A DNA stretch of 64,000 bases, taken from NCBI RefSeq assembly GCF_000189635.1, contig NW_002476554.1:61841-125840 (forward strand), read 5' to 3'. Below are positions 1 to 14,000 of the stretch, one piece after another (the first letter of the stretch is position 1; the number at the start of each line of letters is the position of its first letter). The translations under genes were made by a program, and so were the position numbers. This stretch comes from Tetrahymena thermophila SB210 (taxonomy: Eukaryota; Ciliophora; Oligohymenophorea; Hymenostomatida; Tetrahymenidae). A model generated the notes under the pieces. The model ran no database searches and had not been told where the DNA came from. It was given only the letters and a program-made list of their open reading frames with translations.

Positions 1-880
1 ATAAATTTAAGGAATACACATAAAAAAAAGAATTTGGAATTTCGAGAGTACTATTTAAAATCAAATAATTAATATTGCTGTCATAAATTTTTTAAAATTT
101 ATTTTTTAAAAACAGATAAAAATAAATTATTTTTAATTAGTTGTAAAATGAGAAAATAGATAGAAATGAATTAAATATAGCTGATTAAATAATAAAAAAT
201 ATATAATTATTATAACATGCTAAGATCGCAAACTATGGATTATTATACAGAGAAAAAAAGATTAAGAAATGATGAATTAAATATAAATTTATAGAATATA
301 GTAAATATATAAGAAATAAAACCTCTTATACTATATATATAGAGAAAAACTATTATACTTATTGATTATATTTACATTTTTTTAGTATTATATAAATATT
401 TATTAATAATTATAAACTTTATTTAGTTAATATAATAACATTAATTAAAATGGTTATAATTATTGAAAAAATTAAATAAAATCTAACTCAAAAAAATAAA
501 AAATATTTCAAACTTTTAAAAATAAAATAATGTAATGTAATTAATCAATTTAAAATTTTTTCTCATTAATGTTACCTACCAAATAATTTTCAAGAGAAAC
601 ACTTATTATTTTTCAAAAAGAGTGCTAATTTTTACTAGTTGTTAATTATAGAAGGTCAACAGTATATTTGAAATATTTTAATTAAATATAAAAATTTAAA
701 TTAAAAAGAAGATAAATAAAAACAGAGATTAGTGATTTATTTATGTATTAAATTAAATGAAATATATTGATTGATAGAATATATAATAATAAAAAAAAAA
801 TAATTAATTTAAAGTAATTACTTAAAATAACAAATTAAAAAAAAAAAACCAAAGATTTTTAATATTTAAAAAGAAAGAAA
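1..880. other. intergenic, no gene seen
   Basis: AT-rich sequence upstream of the first channel gene. TGA codons and the lack of any recognisable protein pattern on either strand argue against a gene. It probably holds the promoter and 5' UTR of the gene at 881, but no specific promoter motif can be named. Confidence 0.6.
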
Positions 881-3800
881 ATGTCTTAAGATAGAGAAGT
901 CTCTTACTTAAATAATTTCAATTATAGAGAAAATATTTTAATTAATGAAGAGGTAAATTTTCATAAATTCCAAATTAGCTTATAATATTTTTTATTCAAA
1001 AAAGGATCATAAATTGTTTTAAGCGTTTCCTTATAAATAAAGAGACTGTGAAGTACAATCAATAAGCTATTATTAAACAAGTAGGAGAGACTTATCTGCT
1101 AATAATGAGGAAAAAAATTAAGAAAATACGCAAGATAACACAATTTTACAAGCATTAGATGAAGCAGAAAGGCAAAAATGCCAAAATATTTTATAGTAAT
1201 AAGTAGATAAAAGTTAAAATAAGAACTTTTAAAAGTAGAGTTAAAAAATTTTACAAAGCTAAAAATTGATCATTCTAAATACTGATACTAACATAAAGGA
1301 TTTAGTATATAAAAAAGAGCAGACAAGTAAACTCATGAATATTCTTAAACTTTTAGTAAATATTTAACATTTCTTTAGAATACTCTCTATGAACTCTAGA
1401 ATTTTCAATAAACTTACCTAGCATTAACATTATTTAATAAGTGATATATCAAGTTCTTATACGAAAAATTCAAAGTTAAAAAAGGGTTACAAAAAATTCA
1501 ATCTCTTCAACAACTCTTTATATTTTCTTATTGAGTTAATTCATAAGTTAGATAAATATGTATTTACTCCTTAAAGTAATTTAATCAAAGCTTGGGATAT
1601 TCTTCAATCATTGCTAATTATATTCTCTACTTTTTTATTAAATTTAGAGCTTTTCTTTGCCATGAATATATCTAGCTTCTAGTTGTTATTTTAAGTCATA
1701 TTTATTATCTCTATAATCGATATTTTTGTAGGATTTAACACAGGAGTTCTTAAAAAAGGAAATATTATCATGGAAAGAAACTTCATTATCAAGTCGTTTA
1801 TTAAGAATAGGTTTTTTTTTATTTTAATAGGAAATATACCTCTCTTTTTTTATATTTCAAAAGTAGAAGTTTCTACTTCTATGAGAGTATTAATCAATAT
1901 TTTTTATGCTTTTAAGTGGATAAAGGTTTCAGATGTATTAAAATAAGTTGCATTTTATGTATGTTATGAAAAAGATCATAAAAATATCTTCGATCTTTTG
2001 AAGCTTCTAATTTTTGTGGTAGGAATTTGCCATATTTTCTGTTTATTTTGGCATGGACTAGTGATGTTTGAAATTAATAATGGGATAACAAATAATTGGT
2101 TGGAAAGTAAAAGCCTACTTGATGCATCTATCTAAGATAGGTATATTTACTCTTTTTACTTTTTAGCTGTTACTATGGCAACTGTAGGATATGGAGATAT
2201 CTCTCCATAAAATAAATTTGAGGTTTTATTTACAACAGTCACAATTTTTGTCACATGCATAGTTTACGCTTTTAGCTTGAATACAATTGGCGCAATTATA
2301 GAAAATATAGAAAAAAAGGACAAAAAATACAAAGAAAATTTGTAAATAATTCATGCATTAATGAGGGAAGAAGAAGTTTCAAGAAATCTTAAGATAAAAA
2401 TATCTGACTATATAGAATATCTTTATAAAGTATTAAATTTAATATAACCATTTTTCCTTTAATTTCTATCAGACTTAGTTAAGGTTGATAAATAAATAAC
2501 TAACTAACTCATCTCATAAAATTTATTCAAATTACTTTGATTTAAAGATCATAAAATCTTATATATTAATTCTTACAGGTTTTTTTCATCAAATAAATCC
2601 TTTATATAAGTTGATTTCTTGAATTTTCTTTTTTACATTTTAATTGAAGTTTATTAAATGCAAGACAATAGATTAATAGCTTATTTAAAAAAATTTAGGA
2701 ATCAAATGAAATTTAGAGGAAATAAGAAAAGCTAATAATAGAAAAACTTTCCACTAAGTTAAGAAATGACCTCAATTTAGAAATTTAAGGAAAATACTTA
2801 AGTAACATTCCGTTATTCAAATGTATTAAAGAGAAAGATAAAGTAGCAAAGATAATGGAAGAGTAACTATATTCCCCTTCAGAAATTATATTCACTTAAG
2901 GAGACATAGATGATTGCTCTCTTTATTACATAGTTAAAGGAAGTGTTTCTATCGTTTTTGAATCTGGTTAAAATTCAAATAGAGAAGCAAAATAAATAGA
3001 ATTTAAAGAGAATAAATAATATTTTGGAGAAATTTCTTTCATAACTGGAAATCCTAGAACATATACTGCTAAAGCAACTGACTTCTGCAAAATATTTAAA
3101 ATTAATAGAGAACAGTTTTTATCAGTAATAAAATAGCATGATCAAGATTATGAAAATTTTTAAATGATCAAAGAAGCAGTCACTTTTAGTAATAATTTTA
3201 AATTTTGTTCTATGTTTTGCTCGACATGTCAATCTGGAAAACATTTTTCTATGCACTGTCCCCGCACTCATTTAACATTTACTAAATAAATTATTATTTC
3301 TAGATATAATAGTAGTTCACCATAAGAAAGAGCTTCATGTAACAGGAAAAATACTAAGAAAAATTACATACAAAAAAAAATGTAATTAAATCAATATTAT
3401 TTAAATTTCGAATTGAAATTGTTTATTTAATTAACAAAAAAAATGCAATCATTATGATATTTTAAAAAATATTGAAATTGTTTATCTAATTAACAAAAAA
3501 AATGCAATCATTATGATATTTAAAAAAATATTAAATATATTTAAATAGGTAACTTTAATAGGCTGTTTTGCAAATTAATAATGTTGAATCCTTATCTGAA
3601 ATAATTGATTTTATAGAAAACGGATCTTATTATTAAGACCAAATAGAAAATGATGCTAATTGTAAATAAGAAATTCAATTAGGATCAGAAAGAGGAATAC
3701 GTTTAAGAAATAATACTCTATCTTCAAATTTAATTACCACAAAAAATGAGAATTTTGGAAGTTAATTAGAAACTATAAGAAAGGCTTAAAAATCAATAGA

Positions 3801-4953
3801 AAGCCAACAAGAAAGAACTATTGATTATTTAAAAAGATAGAGTAAAAGTTATTTAAATTAATAAAACAATTTACAACTCACTTTCGATCAAAACAATTAG
3901 GCATAAAAATAAACAAAAAAATCATTCCTTTATTCAGCCAGCCAAAACTAACAATTTATTTAAGAGCTTTAAAAATAGGAGCTAATAGATATTAAATAAA
4001 ATTCATCAACGAATAACGATGAATTATAACCATAATCTTAGTCTTCAATATCATCATTAACTTCTTAAAATGAAAAAACTAATTCAATTGATTCAAGTTT
4101 AAGCATAGAAAATAAAATAGAAAATAATTCTAAACAGAAAAAAAGCTTTTTAACACCAAATTCTTTAGAAGACAAGTAAAACTAAAATTAAATTGCATTT
4201 GAATAAAAAGAAGAGTTGTTGATGCAAAAAAGGTATTCTTAAATTTCTTAGAGAAGATAATCAAATAAAAATAATACAAGTAAATTAATCAATAACAGTT
4301 CAAAAAACATAATTTTAAATAGTGATGTAAATGATTAGCAATTACAATATAATAGGTATAATGATAAGCAAAAAAATAATAATTCATAATAAAATGATAG
4401 AGCAACGAATTTAATTTTTCTAGCAAAAGAACCTAATCAGTTAGAAAATAATTAAAATGCAATTTAATACAATACCTCTAAAATAACAGAAGGATAAATG
4501 ACTAAAATTAGCAATTTCCAAATATCTGCTGAACCTTTAACATTAAAGTAATTTCAGTAGCGGTCTTCAAATAATAGCTTAATATATCTTCCCTAACTTT
4601 CTCTTAAAAATAGCTAAAATTAACTCAGTTTTTAAAATGAATAAAAAGCTACTTAGGGTACTAATTCATTAAGCTCTGGACAATTTTCAAAGCATAACTT
4701 AATTGGAGTTTTATAAAGTGATAAAAAGATGTATGATGTTACTGAATCTTCAGATTAAGTTAATTATTTGATGCTATAAATTTTTGATAAGGCTAAAATA
4801 TATAAGTATTATTAACCTCACTTTAACTATACAGAAATTGTTTAAAAATGGGTTTTATACTAATCATCAATATAAAAAAACATTTTTAATACATTAAAAA
4901 CAAAAAAATAAAAAACTAGAAAATAAATCCAATTTTAACTTAATTTTAAATGA
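881..4953 (+). CDS. 6-TM K+ channel with cyclic-nucleotide-binding domain and zinc knuckle (paralog 1)
   Basis: Predicted plasma- or ciliary-membrane K+ channel of the EAG/CNG/HCN superfamily. Exons 881-952, 1005-2429, 2699-3381 and 3549-4953 join to 1194 codons plus TGA with TAA/TAG as Gln. S1 begins near residue 220 (AWDILQSLLIIF). The pore holds TVGYGD at about 417-422, the K+-selective filter. The C-linker is rich in Glu/Lys. The cyclic-nucleotide-binding domain lies at about 500-660 and has FGEISF near 608 followed by a PRT phosphate-cassette-like stretch. A CCHC zinc knuckle follows at C673, C676, H681, C686. The tail is Asn/Gln/Ser-rich, likely disordered, and closes with a conserved motif starting DQVNYLML near 1129. 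The start is the first ATG of a 24-codon exon that is shared with the next paralog. Channel class is well supported; ligand and gating are unknown. Confidence 0.93.
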
Positions 4954-5950
4954 TATAAGTATCAATTAGTTAGGCATCACAAAAAATTAAAACATCTAAA
5001 AAACTTATAAACTATTCTAAAATCTTATTATTTTACTTCTTAGATTAAGTATGTTTGTTTATAATATAAATTTATTTTTTTATTTTTTTAAATATCAAAT
5101 TTCTAATAAATAAATAAAAATCAAATTTAGTTTAATTTAATCAATAAATGCATGATAAAATAAATAATAGATACAAATATTATTTAAAAAGTCAATAATT
5201 GATTGGATTACATATTCAATCCTCTTTAAAGATTTTTAATATTCTTTTCTTTTCTTCCACCTTAATAAAAAGAAGGAACACACTATGTAATTTAATTTGA
5301 AAAAAAATAATTTTAATTTATCATTTAAAAATAATAATAATCTTTTAAAAAAGGTATCGATTGAAGCATTTTTTTTTATTAGAAGACATCTTTTAAAGGA
5401 GGGAAGACGGTAGATCAAATGACTTTACATCAAATAATAAGAATTAAAGGTTTTGAAATTATTAAAAATCTAAACTATTCTTAAGAATCTAAAATAAAAG
5501 CTTGAAAACTTTTAGATAAAATAAGAAAAAGTATATGAAGGATACCTATATTAAGAGAAATAATTAATTTCTTTAAAAATAAAGTAAATGAAGGAATAAT
5601 AAATAAGAAACTGAAAAATATCTTTAATCAAGTCAACAAATCAACCTAAAATATAAGAATTAAATTTAAAAAATTATAAATTAATTGCTGAGCTAAATAT
5701 AAAGAAACCTTTTTTTAGTTACTAATAACTTACATAAGAAAATAGCATAATTTAATTAAAAATAAAATTTTAAAGTGAATAAAAAAATAGAATAGCTAGC
5801 TATTATCTATGTATTTATTTATTTATTAAATTAGTAAAAGAGACTCAATCATAAGATATAAATAATAAAAGAAAATAATAAATTTAAAGTTATTACTAAA
5901 ACTAATAAATTAAAAAAACCAAAGATTTATTTTTAATATTTAAGTGGAAT
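4954..5950. other. intergenic between channel paralogs 1 and 2
   Basis: No convincing gene. A stretch near 5200-5310 resembles the 3' flank of the next paralog near 10165-10270, so the duplicated unit includes downstream DNA. A short Lys/Gln-rich open stretch around 5440-5600 has no recognisable homology and is probably chance in AT-rich DNA. Confidence 0.6.
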
Positions 5951-8900
5951 ATGTCTTAAGATAGAGGAGTCTCTTACTTAAATAATTTGAATTATAGAGA
6001 AAATATTTTGCTTAATGAAGAGGTAAATTTTCATAAATAATTCCAAACTTGATTTTAATATTTTTATTCTATAAAGGATCATAAATTCTTTTAAGCATTT
6101 CCATACAAATAAAGAGACTCTGAAGTACAATCAGTGAGCTATTCTTAAACAAGTAGAAGAGATTTATCTGCAAATAACGAGGAAAAAATTTAAGAAAACA
6201 CGCAAGATAACACAATTTTATAAGCAATAGATGAAGCATAAAGGCAATAGTACCATAGTGTTTTGTAGTAATAAGAAAATTCTATTAAGTACTTTTAAAA
6301 GTAGACTTTAAAGAAATTACAAACATAAAAATTGGTAATTATAAATACTGATGTTAATATAAAGGACTTAGCATATAAAAATGAGTAGACAAGTAAACTC
6401 ATGAATATTCTTAAACTTTTAGTAAATATATAACATTTCTTTAGAATACTCTCTATGAACTCTAGAATTTTCAATAAGCTTACCTAGCATTAACACTATT
6501 TAATAAGTGATATATCAAGCTCATATACAAAAAATTTTAATTTAAAAAAGGGTAACAATAAATTCAATATCTTTAACAACTCTTTATATTTTCTTATTGA
6601 TTTAATTCATAAGTTAGATAAATATGTATTTACTCCTTAAAATAATTTAATCAAAGCTTGGGATACTTTATAATCATTGCTAATTATATTCTCTACTTTT
6701 CTATTAAATTTAGAACTTTTTTTTGGTATGAATATTTCTAACTTCTAGTTATTGTTTTAAGTCATATTTATTGTCTCTATAATTGATATTTTAGTCGGAT
6801 TTAACACAGGAGTTCTTAAAAAAGGAAATATTATCACTGAAAGAAACTTTATTATCAAGTCGTACATTAAAAATAGGCTTTTTTTTAGTTTAATAGGAAA
6901 TATACCTCTCTTTTTTTATATATCCAAAGTAGAAGTTTCTACTACAATGAGAATTTTAGTCAATATTTTTTATGCGTTTAAGTGGAATAAGGTTTCAGAT
7001 GTATTAAAACAGATTGCATTTTATGTATCTTACGAAAAAGATCATAAAAATATTTTCGATCTTTTAAAGCTTCTAATTTTTGTGATAGGAATTTGTCATA
7101 TTTTCTGTTTGTTTTGGCATGGGCTAGTAATGTTTGAAATTAATAATGGAATAACAAATAATTGGTTGGAAAGTAAAAATCTACTTAATGCATCTATCTA
7201 AGAAAGATATATTTATTCCTTCTACTTTTTAGCTGTTACTATGGCAACTGTAGGATATGGAGACATCTCTCCTTAAAATTAATTTGAGGTTTTATTTACA
7301 ACAGTCACAATTTTTGTTACATGCATTGTTTATGCTTTTAGCTTAAATACAATTGGTGCAATCATAGAAAATATAGAAAAGAAGGACAAAAAATACAAAG
7401 AAAATTTGTAAATAATTCATGCATTAATGAGGGAAGAAGAAGTTTCAAGAAATCTTAAGATAAAAATATCTGATTACATAAAATATCTTTATAAAGTATT
7501 AAATTAAATATCATCCATCATTTTCCTTTATTTTTTTACAAGACTTAATTAAGATAAATAAATTATTCATCTTAAAAATTTGTTTAAGTTATTTTGATTT
7601 TAATATTATTAAATTTTATTTATTAATTACCATCAAATATTTCCTTTTAAGTTGCTTTCTTGAATTTTCTTTTTTACATATAAAATTTAAATTAAAACTG
7701 ATTAAATGCAAAATTATAGTTTAACAGTTTTTTTTAAAAAAATTTAGGAATCAAACGAGATTTAAAGGAAACAAGAAAAACTAATAATAGAAAAACTATC
7801 AGCTAAATTAAGAAATGACCTCAATTTAGAAATTTAAGGAAAATACTTAAGTAACATTCCGTTATTCAAGTATTTTAAAGAGAAGGATAAAGTAGCAAAG
7901 ATAATGGAAGAGCAACTATATTCACCTTCAGAAATTATATTCACTCAAGGGGACATAGATGATTGCTCACTTTATTACATAGTTAAAGGAAGTGTTTCTA
8001 TCATTTTTGAGTCTGGTTAAAATTTAAATAGAGAAGCAATATAAATAGAACTTAAATAAAATAAATAGTATTTTGGAGAAATTTCTTTCATAACTGGAAA
8101 TCCTAGAACATATACAGCTAAAGCAACTGACTTTTGCAAAATATTTAAAATTAATAGATAATCATTTTTATCAGTAATAAAAGAGCATGACCAAGATTAT
8201 GAAAATTTTTAAATGATCAAAGAAGCAATCACTTTTAGTAATAATTTTAAATTTTGTTCGATGTTTTGCTCAACCTGTAAATCTGGAAAGCATTTATCTA
8301 TGCATTGTCCCCGCACACATTTAACATTTACTAAATAGATTATTATTTCTAGATATAATAGTAGCTCACCACAAGAAAGAGCTTCATATAACAGGAAACA
8401 TACTAAGAAAAATTATTTACAAAAAAAAATGTAATTAAATCAATATTATTTGAATTTTTAAATTAAAATTTACAAAATAAATGCAATCATGAAGATTTTA
8501 AAAAAATATTTTTATATATTTAAACTCAAAAGGTAGCTTTAATAGGCTGTATTATAAATTAACAATGTTGAGTCCTTATCTGAAATAATTGATTTTATAG
8601 AAAATGGATCATATTATTAAGACCAATTTGATAACGAAGCTAACTATAAATAGGAAATTCAATTAGGATCAGAAAGAGGAATACGCTTAAGAAATAATAC
8701 TCATTCTTCAAATTTCATTTCAACAAAAAATGATAATTTTGGAAGTTAGCTAGATACAATAAGAAAAGCTTAAAAATCAATGGAAAACCAGCAAGAAAAA
8801 ACTATTGATTATTTAAAAATATAGCGTAAAAGTTACTTAAATTAATAAAACAATTAACAACTAAATGTCGATCAAAATAATTAGACATAAAAATAAACTA

Positions 8901-9934
8901 AAAAATCATTCCTTTATTCAGCCAGTCAAAACTAATAATTTATTTAAGAGCTTTAAAAATGTGAGCAAGTAGATATAAAATAAAATTCTTCAATGAATAA
9001 CGATGAATTATAACCATAATCTTAGCCTTCTATATCATCATTAACTTCTTAAAATGAAAGAAATGATTCAATTGATTCTAGTTTAAGCATAGAAAATAAA
9101 ATAGAAAATAATCCTAAGCAGAAAAAAAGCTTTTTAATACCAAATTATTTAGAAGACAAGTAAAACTAAAATTAAATTACGTTTGAATAAAAAGATGAAT
9201 AGTTGTTGCAAAAAAGATTATCTTAAATATCTTAGAGGAGATAATCAAATAAAAATAAAACAATTAAATTAATTAATAACAGTTCAAAAAACATAATATT
9301 AAATAATGATGATTAACAATTACAATATAATAGATATTTTGTTGATAAACAAAAAAATAATAATTAATAAAACGATAGATCAATTAATTTAATTTTATTA
9401 GCAAAAGAACCTAATTAATTAGAAAATAACTAAACTACAATTTAATTCAATACCTCTAAAATAACAGAAGGATAAATTACTAAATTTAACAATTTCCAAA
9501 TACCTGCTGAACTTTTAACATTAAAATAGTTTCAATAACTGTCTTCAAATTATAGTTTATAAAACCTTTCCTAACTTTCTCTTAAAAATAGCTAAAACTA
9601 ATACAGTCTATAAAATGAATAAAAAGTTAATTAGGGTACTAATTCATAAAGCTCTGGTTAGTTTTCAAAACATAACTAAATTGGAATTTTATAAAGTGAT
9701 AAAAAAATTGATGATATTACTGAATCTTCAGATTAAGTTAATTATTTGATGCTATAAATTTTTGATAAGGCTAAAATATATAAGTATTATTAACCTCACT
9801 TTAACTATACGGAAATTGTTTAAAAATGGGTTTTATACTAATCATCAATATAAAAAAACTTTTTCAATTCTTTAAAAACAAAAAGATAAAAAACAACTAG
9901 AAAATAAATCCAATTTTAAATTAGTTTTAAATGA
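5951..9934 (+). CDS. 6-TM K+ channel with cyclic-nucleotide-binding domain and zinc knuckle (paralog 2)
   Basis: Closest relative of the gene at 881, matching it almost codon for codon through the membrane and nucleotide-binding regions. Exons 5951-6022, 6077-7495, 7748-8430 and 8533-9934 give 1191 codons plus TGA. The third exon is 683 nt, the same length as in all four close paralogs. Intact TVGYGD filter, FGEISF and PRT in the nucleotide-binding domain, and the C-x2-C-x4-H-x4-C knuckle are present. The tail ends with the DQVNYLML-type motif. Differences from paralog 1 are mainly substitutions and small indels in the Asn/Gln-rich tail, as expected for a recent duplicate under constraint. 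No frame breaks were found. Confidence 0.93.
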
Positions 9935-11059
9935 ATGATATAAGTATGAATGAATTAGTCATCACTAAAAATTGAATAAAATAAAAAATTTTTAAACTAT
10001 TTTCAAAGGTTATTATTTTACTTTTTAAATTTTTGTATGTTTTTAATATAAATAAATTTATTTTTTAATAATAAAATTTCCAATAAATAAAATTCAGGTT
10101 TAGTTCTTAAATACATTCAAGAAATTCATGAAAAAGTAATAAATCCAAAATACTATTTAAAAACTTGTAATTAATTACACATTCAGCTTTGAAGATTTTT
10201 AATATATTTTTTTTATATTCACCTTAAAATAAAAGAACACACCATATAATTAATATAAATTGAAAAATAAATACTGTAAAATCTCATATATTAACACCCC
10301 CCCCCCCCCCCCCCTCAATTTCAAAACAAATAAATAATTCTTATATTTAAATTTAATAGGTGGGGTACTGTCTTTTTTGCAGCAACTCTTTTGTTTTTTT
10401 AACTTATTTAATTCAATTAATATAAATTTAATTAAAATATTTTTTATTTACTTAATTTATCATTTATTTTTTTTTATAGCAAAATATTTATTTATCTTTC
10501 TTGAAAAAAAATTGATGATAAAATAAATTAAATATGTTCAAATATATAAAGCAAAAAAACTTTTACATTTTGAGAGATAAATTACTAAAGAGATTTATTT
10601 ATTTTTTTATTAAATAAGTGTAAATGGCTATGGTAAATTTGGTATATATTTTGTTGAAAGTGAAATTATTTTATTCTATTTAGTGATATAATGTAAATAA
10701 TAATGAAGGAAACTTTCTTTTAGTGTATATTTTTATTATTTGTAATTATAAACTATTTATAATCATGTTAATATATTTATTGTATTAATAATTAATTAAT
10801 TTATAATTACAACAATTTTAGTTAAATAAACTTTATTTATATACATCTTTAGTTTATACAGATAGTATGTATACTCCTAATTAATAAAAGTTATAATTAA
10901 AATTCAATGATGATTAAATGATTAAAGTTTTTTCTTTTTGAATAATATTCATTCTTAATTGATTAAACTTCCTATATTTTATTTAATTCAAAAGTTAACT
11001 GTAAATAAATAAGTCTGTACTAAACTTAGAGCATTTAATTAATTAGTTTACATATAGAA
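9935..11059. other. intergenic with poly-C tract
   Basis: No gene seen. It begins with sequence similar to the 3' flank of paralog 1, then holds an 18-base C run at 10297-10314. A short GC-richer patch near 10360-10390 contains GGTGGGGTACTG. The rest is A/T tracts leading to the ATG at 11060. Confidence 0.6.
10297..10314. repeat. C(18) homopolymer
   Basis: Eighteen consecutive C in DNA that is otherwise about 80 percent A/T. It is preceded by ATTAACA and followed by TCAATTTC. The exact length may be a sequencing or assembly estimate. See the comparable tract at 63087. Confidence 0.9.
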
Positions 11060-14000
11060 ATGGACTGCTAAGTAGGAGCAAATTTTAAAAAAAGAACCTA
11101 AAGGCAATCAATAAATTATATAAATAGTTAAGTAGATGAACAAAGAGAATAACAAATATGTGATACATAGATTGATAGATCTCGTCAAAGGTTTTTGTTT
11201 GAATTATAGAACAATAAATTACAATAATCACATCATGGAGACTCTGATATTTAAGAAAGCAGCTTTTAAGAAAGAGCAAGTAGTAGTATATTAGATATTA
11301 AGAACTAGTAATCTGCTGAAAGAACATTACAACCAAGTAATAGTAATGAAATTAAATAGACATATAAAATAAATTTAGAAAATAATGATGAAACCAACTT
11401 TCATGAAGAATTTAGTAATGAAATGCATTCCTAAAAGTATGAAAATTAGGAATGTTATCATGAAATTGATAACTTCTAAGTAGGTGATTCAAAAGTTGTC
11501 AATCAAATATCTTCTAAAATAAATTTTAGTGGATAAAAAAGTTTAAGTAACTAAGATTAATCTAGGATAGATGCTTCATAAAACACAATAGTTGATAGAG
11601 AATCTGAATCAAAAAAAAATAATAGTGTTATTTAGCGAAATAGTCGTACAAAAGCAGAAGAAAATGACTAAATTTGGCTCTAAGAGGATATTTTCTATGA
11701 AAAAAACTTCAAAACACTAGGCACAAAAGTAACATTTGCATTAAAAAATAAATATCAAGAGGAGTAAGAAAATAATAGCTCTGTTAAACATTAGTAGAAC
11801 TTTAAAAAAGCTGCTAACATAATAAATAGACTTTTAAATACTTCTATGAATAGGGTAATGAAAATAAGGTAACATGTTGAAAATTTTATTAATTTATTAA
11901 AACTCAGACATTTTAACAGAAGAATTGATGGACTAAAAGAGAATGAATATTTGATGATTAACGACTTGAGCTACTTTTACAATCAAAATGACAAAAACAT
12001 AAAAAACTATCAATTTTAAATGATATTTAATTGCTTTATAAGATTAATGCAAATTCTACCAATCTTTATGCCAACTGATACAATAAGAGTACTATGGGAT
12101 ATGATTTAAGTTATTTTTACTTATTCATTTCTCTACATTTTATCTCTTCTAACATTTTTTGACTAGAATGATTTTAATTCATAGTTTATTTCTAGATTTT
12201 ATTATTTTGCATTTATTATGTTTATAGCTGATATCATTGTTAATTTAAACACAGCTATATTTAACAAAGATAATATAATCACTAAACGCAAGCAAATTGC
12301 TAAATAATATTTTTTATCAGCAATATTTGTCACAGATTTTCTGAGTTTGTTTGCTCTAAGCTCTAAAGTTATCTATCAAAATTAATTAGCTAATTAAGAT
12401 TAAAATGATAATTTATTAAAATATGGATTTAATATTTTAATTTTTCTTAAAGTTAATGGAATTTCTCATAAAAAATAACGCTTTAATTACATTTTTACTT
12501 TAACTGAAAACCAAAAGCACATAATTAAGCTTATCAATTAAATTTTAAGCCTTATTACTGTAGCTCATATTGGTAATTAATTATTATTTTTTAATATCAA
12601 GTTAAAAACAATTTTTTAATAGCTGCAATAGGTTGGTATTTTTTAGGTATTTAAGAAAAATAGAATAATTAGAATAGCTGGCTTGATAAGAGTGGTATTG
12701 AAGATAATGCTTATTATGAAAAGTATGCATATTCTATTTACTGGTCTATCACTACAATGACTACAGGTTTTAAATATATTTATTCTATATTTTAAATATC
12801 TTATTATTTTTACCTTTAATTTAATTAGTTGGATACGGAGACATTGCAGCTACAAATTATATTGAAGCTCTTTATATTTCTGTTGTAATGATCCTCTTTA
12901 GTTGTGTATTTGCTTACTCAATAAACAACATCGGTTTTATTTTACAAGAAATTGAAAAATCCTCAAAACAGTTAAATGATGATATTACTATAATTTAAAG
13001 GTATTAATTAATTATTAATAATAAGAAAAATGCTTAATTTTGTTTTATTATTTAGATATTTGATTAGAAAAGATGTGAATATTTAACTTAAAAGTAGAGT
13101 TCGACATTATTTGTCATTCTTAGCATATGAATAAAAAGATAGAGATAAATAAGCAGAAGATAAAATATTGTCAGTACTTTCCAACAAGTTAAGAGAAGAA
13201 ATAACAATTGAAATAAATTCTAAAATCCTCAATAATTATTTTTTGTTTAGTTCTAATTTTTCATAAGCGACTTTGAACAAATTAATATTCATAATGGAAG
13301 AAGTTCTTGTAAATCCAAATGAAGTGCTAATTAGAGAGAAACAATTTGATGATTCATCTATTTATTTCATTTAAAGTGGAATTATTGAGATTTATTAGCA
13401 ACAATTACAGAATTAAAACAAAGTAAATGTAATAAATGTGTTAAGAGATGGGTAAATATTTGGTGAAATATCTTTTTTCTCTGGGCTACAAAGATAGGCA
13501 TCTGCAAGGAGTGTGAATTTATCTACCCTTTATAAAATAAACAGAAGTAAATTCATAGAAATATTAAAAGAAAATACAGAAGATTTTGAGAAATTCAAAA
13601 TGATACAAGATTAGATAATATTTTAAAATGATTTGTAAGTCATTCATACAGAGTGCTATAGCTGTAAAATAGTTGGTCATATAGCTAATTAATGCCCTAA
13701 AACTCACAAAATTAAAGATCAGCAGATTATAGTTTTAAAATAAAATTATTCTACCTTTTAAGAGAGAGCTTAAATCGAAAGAAAAATCAAAAAATATAAA
13801 TTTCAATCAATGTAAAATTAAATTAATTTAAAAAAAATTAATTAAAATTTTTAATAAAAGGAATTAGATAAAGCAAAATAAAGATATCTTTAACCGCTTG
13901 AAATTAAATTTAAAATAGTAGAATGATTAAAGCTATATGCTATTTTAAACAAAAGAATATCTTCTCACTTCTGAGTATTCTTAATCTAAATATTAAAATG

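Noticed and set aside
6947-7201. Short standalone proteins under the standard genetic code within the channel genes
   Set aside because: They are fragments of the channel ORFs cut at TAA/TAG, which encode Gln here; the full frames continue through them.
10297-10314. Poly-C tract as a telomere or chromosome-breakage site
   Set aside because: Tetrahymena telomeres are C4A2 repeats and the breakage sequence is a specific 15-mer; neither was seen here.
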